A stretch of 64,000 bases of DNA. It comes from an uncultured Bacilli bacterium. Lineage in GTDB: Bacteria; Bacillota_I; Bacilli_A; RF39; UBA660. The notes under the pieces were generated by a model. That model had not been told where the DNA came from. It saw nothing but the letters and a program-made list of their open reading frames with translations, and made no database searches. This document shows, one piece after another, positions 58,680-64,000 of the stretch. The translations under genes and the position numbers were made by a program. Where the stretch lies: NCBI GenBank assembly GCA_934085565.1, contig CAKOHG010000003.1:1-64000 (forward strand), given 5' to 3'. The stretch's first letter is position 1. Each line of letters begins with the position of its first letter.

Positions 58680-59729
58680 ATGATTTTTATGAAAACAACC
58701 AAGGAAGAAAAAGATAAAGATAAAGTATTAGAACAAGTATTAATGGATATTGAAAAACAATTTGGAAAAGGAGCCGTCATGCGTTTAGGTTCTGAGGAAC
58801 ACATGGAAATTGATACGACCTCCAGTGGTTCTTTAGCTTTAGATATTGCCCTAGGAGTAGGAGGATACCCTAAAGGAAGAATTATTGAAATTTATGGTCC
58901 AGAATCTTCTGGTAAAACTACTTTTGCCCTGCATGCCATTGCCGAGGTTCAAAAAAATGGTGGACGTGCTGCTTTTATTGACGCAGAACATGCCCTAGAT
59001 CCTGTCTATGCCAAAAATTTAGGTGTCGATATTAATGAACTACTTTTGTCTCAACCAGATACTGGGGAACAAGCTTTAGAAATTTGTGAAGCCCTTGTGC
59101 GAAGTGAGGTTGTTAATATTATTGTTGTCGATTCTGTAGCGGCTTTAGTACCTAGAGCTGAAATCGAAGGAGATATGGGCGATAGCCATGTTGGTCTTCA
59201 AGCTCGCTTAATGAGTCAAGCCTTAAGAAAATTATCAGGAGCTATTAATAAAACCAAAACTACTGCAATCTTTATTAATCAATTAAGAGAGAAAGTAGGA
59301 GTTATGTTTGGTAACCCTGAAACGACACCAGGTGGACGTGCTTTGAAATTTTATTCTACTATTCGTCTTGATGTTCGTAGGGGAGAACAAATAAAAGTTG
59401 GTGACCAAATTTTAGGAAATAGAACAAACATTAAAGTTGTAAAAAATAAAGTAGCCCCTCCATTTAAACTCGCATCCGTTGATATCATGTATGGTACTGG
59501 CGTTTCTCGTGAAGGCGAAATCATTGATATTGCTTCTGACCTTAATATTATTGATAAGTCTGGTGCTTGGTATTCTTATCAAGGACAAAAAATTGGTCAA
59601 GGTAAAGAAAATGTAAAACTTATGTTAAAACAAAATCCTGATATGAAAGAAGAAATTGAAAGAAAAATCAGAGAACATTATGGATTTAAAGTGAATAAAG
59701 ATTCTAGCAAAGAAAAGGATACGAAATAG
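58680..59729 (+). CDS. recA: recombinase RecA
   Basis: This 349-residue protein catalyses DNA strand exchange and activates the SOS response. Walker A is GPESSGKTT, Walker B is [14 protein letters not shown], and the DNA-binding loops are in [20 protein letters not shown] and [13 protein letters not shown]. The ATG at 58680 and one at 58689 are both possible, and the ribosome site is weak for either. The gene has its own strong promoter. The terminator overlaps its TAG stop. Confidence 0.98.
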   Translation: MIFMKTTKEEKDKDKVLEQVLMDIEKQFGKGAVMRLGSEEHMEIDTTSSGSLALDIALGVGGYPKGRIIEIYGPESSGKTTFALHAIAEVQKNGGRAAFIDAEHALDPVYAKNLGVDINELLLSQPDTGEQALEICEALVRSEVVNIIVVDSVAALVPRAEIEGDMGDSHVGLQARLMSQALRKLSGAINKTKTTAIFINQLREKVGVMFGNPETTPGGRALKFYSTIRLDVRRGEQIKVGDQILGNRTNIKVVKNKVAPPFKLASVDIMYGTGVSREGEIIDIASDLNIIDKSGAWYSYQGQKIGQGKENVKLMLKQNPDMKEEIERKIREHYGFKVNKDSSKEKDTK

Positions 59730-59740
59730 TATCTTTTTTT
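59714..59740 (+). terminator. recA terminator overlapping the stop codon
   Basis: GATAC pairs with GTATC, extended by A-T pairs, followed by T. The TAG stop touches the 3' arm. Confidence 0.8.
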
Positions 59741-59867
59741 GTTTACAATGAATTGACGACTTCTTTACATTCAAAACTTACGTCTTGTAAATCAAAGAAA
59801 AGTTCTATATAATAAAGCTATAGATTTTAATAAAATATTATTTTCTATAAATAGTAAGGAGATTGAA

Positions 59868-61424
59868 ATGGAACCATTAAGAATATGGTCCATCTTATTT
59901 GTCCTTGTAGGTATATTTTTGGGAATTGGTTTTGCTGTACTTTTCTTCTATATCAGAGGAAATAGTTTGGCAAAACAAGCTAATAAATTAATTGAAGAAG
60001 CCACAAAAGAGGCAGAAAAACAAAAACGAGATAGAATGATTGAATTTAAAGAAGAAAGTTATCGTCTCAAACAAGAAGCTGAAAAAGTCATAAAAGAAAA
60101 AAAAGATGAATTAAAAGAATCTGAAAAAAGATTACAAACAAGAGAAAGTAGTTTAGATAAAAGAGATGAGATTCTCCAAAAAAGAGAAACTTCTTTAGAT
60201 GAAAAAGAACAAAATTTATTAGCAAAACAAAAAGAAATCCAAGTCAAAGACGAAAAGGTGGAAGAAATCTTAAAAGAAGAAATGAGTCGTTTAGAAAAAA
60301 TTGCAAAATTTAGTAAAGAAAAGGCTCGTGACTTAATTTTAAAAAGATGTGAAGAAGAAATGAACGGCGAGATTGCCGAGCTTGTAAAAGAAAAAGAACG
60401 AGAAGCTAAATTAACATCAAATGAAGTTGCCAAAAATATTATAGTAGAATCTATGCAACGTTATTCAGAAGATGTTGCAACAGAACAAACCGTGAGTACA
60501 ATTAGTTTACCTAACGATGAATTAAAAGGAAGACTAATTGGTCGTGAGGGAAGAAATATTAGAACAATTGAAGCGGTGACAGGTGTTGATTTAATAATTG
60601 ATGATACTCCTGAAACTATTGTAGTATCCTCATTTGATCCACTACGTCGAGAAATTGCCAAAATAACCATTGAATCTTTAATTAAAGATGGGCGTATTCA
60701 TCCTTCAAGAATTGAAGAAGTTTATGACCGTGTTAGTAAAGACATGAATAACAAAATTATTGAACTAGGTAACGAAGCATGTTATGACCTTGGTATTACC
60801 AAAGTAGATCCTGAACTTGTTTATTTAATTGGAAAACTTCATTTTAGAACGAGTTATGGTCAAAATGCTTTAAAACATTCCAAAGAAGTTGGGGAGTTAT
60901 GCGGTTTAATGGCAGCCGAGTTAGGAGAAAATGTTGCCTTAGCTAAAAGAGCAGGTCTATTACATGACATAGGCAAATCTATTGATTATGAAGTAGAAGG
61001 AAGCCACGTCTTTATTGGGGCTGATATCGCCAGACGTTATAAAGAAAGTGATACCGTTATTAATGCAATTTTATCTCATCATGGTGATGAAAAACAAAAC
61101 AATGTTATTTCTGTTTTAGTACAAATTGCCGATACTTTATCTGCTGCCCGTCCTGGTGCCCGTAATGATTCTTTAGATAATTACATTAAAAGACTCGAAC
61201 AATTAGAAAGCATAGGTAACTCTTTTGAAGGCGTTGAAAAAACATATGCTATGCAAGCAGGTCGAGAAATAAGAGTTATGGTCAAACCAGAAGAAGTATC
61301 GGATGCGACCTCATACAAAATTGCTAAAGATATCAAAGAAAGAATTGAAAAAGAAATGCAATATCCAGGAACTATTAAAATTGTAGTTATCCGGGAATCA
61401 AGAGCCTTAGAAGAAGCAAAATAA
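59868..61424 (+). CDS. rny: ribonuclease Y
   Basis: This 518-residue endoribonuclease initiates mRNA decay at the membrane. It has an N-terminal transmembrane helix (about 9-30) and a long Glu/Lys-rich coiled coil (about 35-200). The KH domain (LKGRLIGREGRNIRTIEAVTG) and an HD domain with LLHDIGK near residue 366 and ILSHHGD follow. Length is normal. The ribosome site is AAGGAG. The stop codon lies in the loop of the terminator. Confidence 0.97.
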   Translation: MEPLRIWSILFVLVGIFLGIGFAVLFFYIRGNSLAKQANKLIEEATKEAEKQKRDRMIEFKEESYRLKQEAEKVIKEKKDELKESEKRLQTRESSLDKRDEILQKRETSLDEKEQNLLAKQKEIQVKDEKVEEILKEEMSRLEKIAKFSKEKARDLILKRCEEEMNGEIAELVKEKEREAKLTSNEVAKNIIVESMQRYSEDVATEQTVSTISLPNDELKGRLIGREGRNIRTIEAVTGVDLIIDDTPETIVVSSFDPLRREIAKITIESLIKDGRIHPSRIEEVYDRVSKDMNNKIIELGNEACYDLGITKVDPELVYLIGKLHFRTSYGQNALKHSKEVGELCGLMAAELGENVALAKRAGLLHDIGKSIDYEVEGSHVFIGADIARRYKESDTVINAILSHHGDEKQNNVISVLVQIADTLSAARPGARNDSLDNYIKRLEQLESIGNSFEGVEKTYAMQAGREIRVMVKPEEVSDATSYKIAKDIKERIEKEMQYPGTIKIVVIRESRALEEAK

Positions 61425-61440
61425 ACTTGCTTCTTTTCTT
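61413..61440 (+). terminator. rny terminator enclosing the stop codon
   Basis: GAAGCAA pairs with TTGCTTC, followed by T. The TAA stop is in the loop. Confidence 0.85.
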
Positions 61441-61477
61441 CTTTTTTTGTAAAATAAGGGCATAGGAGGCATGAAAA

Positions 61478-61687
61478 ATGTTACATGATATTTTATTAAT
61501 TATTATTGGACTTATTATCGGGGTAATCATTGGTTTTTTTGTTGCTAGAACAATGATGAAAAAATACATGCAAAAAAATCCCCCAATTAATGAAAAAATG
61601 ATTGAAACAATGATGACAAGTATGGGACGTAAACCAAGTCAAAAACAAGTTAAGCAAGTTATGAGTCAAATGACTCGTTATATGTAA
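61478..61687 (+). CDS. yneF: YneF/UPF0154 family membrane protein
   Basis: This 69-residue protein has one N-terminal transmembrane helix (LLIIIGLIIGVIIGFFVAR). The conserved YneF tail includes KKYMQKNPPINEKMIETMM, MGRKPSQKQ and VMSQM. Function is unknown. AGGAGG precedes the ATG by 8 bases. It has its own terminator. Confidence 0.92.
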   Translation: MLHDILLIIIGLIIGVIIGFFVARTMMKKYMQKNPPINEKMIETMMTSMGRKPSQKQVKQVMSQMTRYM

Positions 61688-61689
61688 AG

Positions 61690-61711
61690 TACACTTAGGT
61701 GTATTTTTTTT
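61690..61711 (+). terminator. yneF terminator
   Basis: TACAC pairs with GTGTA across loop TTAG, followed by T. Confidence 0.75.
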
Positions 61712-61818
61712 AACTCTCTTGCATAAATTTTTTTAGGATGACGGAAAAGTTATTGACGAGATGTTCTTTTGTGTGTTATCCTATTTTTATAGTAGAAGAA
61801 TAAAAGGTGATTGATTAA

Positions 61819-62622
61819 ATGAAAAATTTTCTAGAAAGTTTATATCAAATAGAAAACTTTGGTATTTATTTATTTGTGTTTATTGGTATTTTAATTGTTT
61901 TATTTTTAGTTATTCTTTTTTTCGGTAAAAAAGATTCTGTAAAGGAAGAAAAAGAGAATACAGAAGTACCAAAAGAAGACCCACAAGTAACAGAAGAACC
62001 TAAGGTAGAAGAGCCTTTATTTAAAGAAATGAGTGAAAACATTCCAGTTGAAACACCTCATTTAAAAAGTGAAAATATTGAAGCACCAATGCCAACTGCA
62101 ACTGTTAATAATGTTTTAAATGAAGAAATACCTTCTTTTGAAGAACCAGAAAAAAGTACTGCTGTAGAAGATGCTGTTGTAACGCCAAAAGAAGAAAAAG
62201 AATTTGATTTTGACGCTTTAGCAGCAGCAATTACTAAAGAATTAGAAAGTATTGAGAAAAAAGAAAATACCGTAGCAGAACCAGTAGCGCCAGTTTTAGA
62301 AGAAACCAAAGAAGAGCCTTTACACTTCGAAACAGATATGGTTAAAGAAGAAATAAAAGTAGAAGAACCTAAAGAAGAAATTAAGGTTGAAGAAAAAGAA
62401 GTTAAAAAAGAAGAACCAAAAACTAAAAGAGTTATGCCAACAGTTTTTAGTTCCGTTTATGTTAATCGTTCCGTAGAAGAGCCTAAGATTTTAAAAGAAG
62501 AAATAAAAAAGGTAGAAGAACCAAAAGTAGAAGAAGCTCCTTTAAAAGCTAAAATTGAATTACCAAAAACGATTGACTTACCAAAACCAAAAGCTAATCC
62601 AGAACAATTAGAAATAAAATAG
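61819..62622 (+). CDS. anchored Glu/Lys/Pro-rich repeat protein, unknown
   Basis: This 267-residue protein has one transmembrane helix near the N terminus (about 14-35), followed by a lysine stop-transfer. A long low-complexity tail of Glu, Lys, Pro and Val follows, with degenerate repeats of the KEEIKVEEPK type at about 175-200 and again near 230-245. By the positive-inside rule the tail is probably cytoplasmic. AAAGGTGA precedes the ATG. The layout resembles ZipA-like or adaptor proteins, but there is no recognisable globular domain. Confidence 0.65.
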   Translation: MKNFLESLYQIENFGIYLFVFIGILIVLFLVILFFGKKDSVKEEKENTEVPKEDPQVTEEPKVEEPLFKEMSENIPVETPHLKSENIEAPMPTATVNNVLNEEIPSFEEPEKSTAVEDAVVTPKEEKEFDFDALAAAITKELESIEKKENTVAEPVAPVLEETKEEPLHFETDMVKEEIKVEEPKEEIKVEEKEVKKEEPKTKRVMPTVFSSVYVNRSVEEPKILKEEIKKVEEPKVEEAPLKAKIELPKTIDLPKPKANPEQLEIK

Positions 62623-62627
62623 TAAAG

Positions 62628-62652
62628 AAGTGTCAGATAGGCACTTTTTTTT
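62628..62652 (+). terminator. terminator of the 61819 gene
   Basis: AAGTGTC pairs with GGCACTT (one wobble), loop AGATA, followed by T. Confidence 0.85.
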
Positions 62653-62679
62653 CATAATTTTTTTATGCTGTGCTATAAT
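62651..62679 (+). promoter_or_regulatory. promoter of the AI-2E family gene
   Basis: TTCATA (62651-62656), 17 bases, and an extended -10 TGCTATAAT (62671-62679). Confidence 0.6.
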
Positions 62680-62701
62680 ACGGTTAAGAGGAGTGATTAC
62701 T

Positions 62702-63871
62702 TTGAAACTATTTAATAATAATAAAAGCGATAAACTTAATATGGAAGAAGTTAATGAAGTAATCGATTTATCAAAAAAGATTTTACATTTCTTTTATATA
62801 GCAATGATTATCGCGACTGTTTTTATTGTCACCTTAATAGCGCGTGAATGGGGAGTTTGGAATTTCATTTTAAACATTTTAAGTGTTTTATCGCCATTTT
62901 TTATTGGTTTTGTACTCGCGTGGATTTTAAATCCCATTGTGAATAAATTAGAAAAAAAGAAAATGCCAAGAGTAGTAGGCTCTATGTTAGTTTATGCCAT
63001 TATGATTTTATCCATTGCTTTATTCGTAGGATATATGCTTCCTGTTATTTACGACCAGATTCAAGTATTAATACGTAATTTGCCATCTATTTTCAATGAA
63101 GTTGAAATATTCATGAATAATATTGTAGGTCGTCTTGGAAATATCGATGGCGTTGATTTTGTCAGTATTAAAAATCAAATTTTTACAACGATTACCGGTA
63201 GCTTTAATAACTTTATGACTTCATTACCTAATACGATTATGGGAATGGTAGGTAATTTATTTTCTAGTTTAGTTACCATTTGTTTTGGACTCGTAATAGG
63301 ACTTTATATGCTTATTGATTTTGATTCAATTAATGGACACTTACTTAACTTACTACCTAAGAAAAATCGTTTTGAAGCTTCCTTATTAATTACAAATATT
63401 TCAACAGAAGTTAGAAAAAGTGTCAATGGCACTTTACTAGTTGCTTCTATGGTCTTTGTTTGTGATAGTTTAGGTTTCTTCTTTATTGGTCTTCAAGCTC
63501 CACTTTTATTTGGTTTATTATGTGGTATTACCGATTTAATTCCTTATGTAGGACCATACATCGGTGGTATTGTGGCTGTGATTGTTGGGTTTGCTCAAAG
63601 TCCTTTAATTGGTATTTTATCTTTAATTATTGTTGTTGTTGTTCAACTTGTTGAAAATAATATTTTACAACCTATCGTCATGAGTAAAACCACTGAGCTT
63701 CATCCTGTTACTATTATTGTAGGACTTTTACTTTTCGAACATTTCTTTGGCATTGTTGGTATGATTTTATGTACGCCTTGTATGTCTTTAGTCAAAGTTG
63801 TATGGCGTTTCTTTAAAGAAAAATATAATTTATTTCAAGATAAAGACGAAATTATTTTAAGTGAAGAATAA
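62702..63871 (+). CDS. AI-2E/PerM family membrane transporter
   Basis: This protein of about 389 residues has seven to eight transmembrane segments arranged as in the AI-2E family. Two N-terminal helices come first, then a long amphipathic region (about 115-200). A C-terminal block follows with GLLCGITDLIPYVGPYIGGI, VVQLVENNILQPIVMS and LHPVTIIVGLLLFEHFFGI. Members export small molecules or ions; the substrate here is unknown. I chose the TTG at 62702, six bases after GAGGAGTGA. Reading further upstream would run into the promoter and the previous terminator. Confidence 0.9.
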   Translation: MKLFNNNKSDKLNMEEVNEVIDLSKKILHFFYIAMIIATVFIVTLIAREWGVWNFILNILSVLSPFFIGFVLAWILNPIVNKLEKKKMPRVVGSMLVYAIMILSIALFVGYMLPVIYDQIQVLIRNLPSIFNEVEIFMNNIVGRLGNIDGVDFVSIKNQIFTTITGSFNNFMTSLPNTIMGMVGNLFSSLVTICFGLVIGLYMLIDFDSINGHLLNLLPKKNRFEASLLITNISTEVRKSVNGTLLVASMVFVCDSLGFFFIGLQAPLLFGLLCGITDLIPYVGPYIGGIVAVIVGFAQSPLIGILSLIIVVVVQLVENNILQPIVMSKTTELHPVTIIVGLLLFEHFFGIVGMILCTPCMSLVKVVWRFFKEKYNLFQDKDEIILSEE

Positions 63872-63872
63872 A

Positions 63873-63902
63873 AAATATATATCTTTAGGTATATGTTTTT
63901 TT
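63873..63902 (+). terminator. terminator of the AI-2E family gene
   Basis: AAATATAT pairs with ATATGTTT (one wobble), followed by T. Confidence 0.65.
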
Positions 63903-63952
63903 TACATAAAGAAAGGAAATCACGAATAAAAAAAAGTGATGAGGTGTTTGAG

Positions 63953-64000
63953 ATGAAAATAATTTTAATTGCTGGTAAAGCAAGAAGTGGTAAAAGTTCT
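63953..64000 (+). CDS. P-loop protein, 5' fragment cut by the window end
   Basis: Only 16 codons are present: MKIILIAGKARSGKSS, a Walker A motif at the extreme N terminus. A start like this is typical of small kinases such as nucleotide or dephospho-CoA kinases, but the rest lies outside the window. GAGGTG precedes the ATG. Confidence 0.7.
   Translation, partial: MKIILIAGKARSGKSS

Noticed and set aside
58600..58680. Possible LexA/SOS box before recA
   Set aside because: No inverted CGAAC-N4-GTTCG pair is present; only isolated half-site-like bases such as TTCG.

Overview
The window is AT-rich DNA from a low-GC Gram-positive (Bacillota) chromosome. The genetic code is standard: TGA stops several genes (for example at 8539-8541, 9597-9599 and 43683-43685) and tryptophan is TGG. 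Spo0A, a YunB-type and a YutH-type sporulation protein point to an endospore former. Several Bacillus gene neighbourhoods are conserved: yunB/yutD/yutH/NifU-like, dnaD-nth next to recU-ponA, gpsB-rnpB, and rodZ-pgsA-recA-rny. Together with DUF1292, YneF and many orphan single-pass proteins, this suggests an uncultured-type Bacilli/Erysipelotrichia-like gut lineage; I cannot name the species. Genes are tightly packed, with many 1-4 base overlaps, TTG/GTG starts, and intrinsic terminators that overlap stop codons. I see no insertion sequence, prophage or CRISPR array.

Layout: 0.2-3 kb holds divergent phosphoglycerate kinase and triosephosphate isomerase genes and then spo0A, preceded by a phased array of Spo0A-box-like repeats. 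3-20 kb is a cell-surface region: a LytR-CpsA-Psr (LCP) ligase, a secreted SH3-glucosaminidase with a dockerin, an Ig-like membrane protein, an HD-domain protein, then glycopolymer genes (polymerase/ligase-like protein, acyltransferase, TagO/WecA-type initiating transferase, a three-module GtrA/polymerase/GT4 fusion, a GT2 and a DUF1972 rhamnosyltransferase-like protein). 18.6-25 kb holds an M29 aminopeptidase, an ArsC/Spx-like protein, an SDR, a PLP enzyme of the methionine gamma-lyase/aluminium-resistance family, DUF1292, a membrane lytic transglycosylase, two pseudouridine synthases and a ferredoxin. 25-31 kb is the yun/yut-like block with several unrecognised proteins, an S1-domain protein and a five-tRNA array (Leu, Ser, fMet, Asp, Phe).

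31-45 kb holds a SWIM/SNF2 helicase, TspO, an alanine-racemase-like protein paired with an ATP-grasp enzyme, a calcium P-type ATPase, a HerA-like ATPase, three orphan anchored ectodomain proteins and rpsD with a long leader. 45-57 kb holds a C39-like peptidase, small zinc-ribbon/DUF membrane proteins, the CCA-adding enzyme, dnaD, nth, ponA (PBP1A) and recU, an orphan gene pair behind a Spo0A box, and a large unrecognised protein with an HEFNH zinc motif. 57-64 kb holds gpsB, RNase P RNA, rodZ, pgsA, recA, rny, yneF, a repeat-rich anchored protein, an AI-2E/PerM-type transporter and the first codons of a P-loop protein.

The unifying theme is envelope construction and remodelling under a sporulation regulator. 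TagO starts lipid-linked chains, glycosyltransferases and polymerase-like proteins extend them, LCP attaches them, and PBP1A, the glucosaminidase and the transglycosylase build and cut peptidoglycan. Perfect Spo0A boxes lie upstream of spo0A, of the dockerin-glucosaminidase gene, and between recU and an orphan gene pair.
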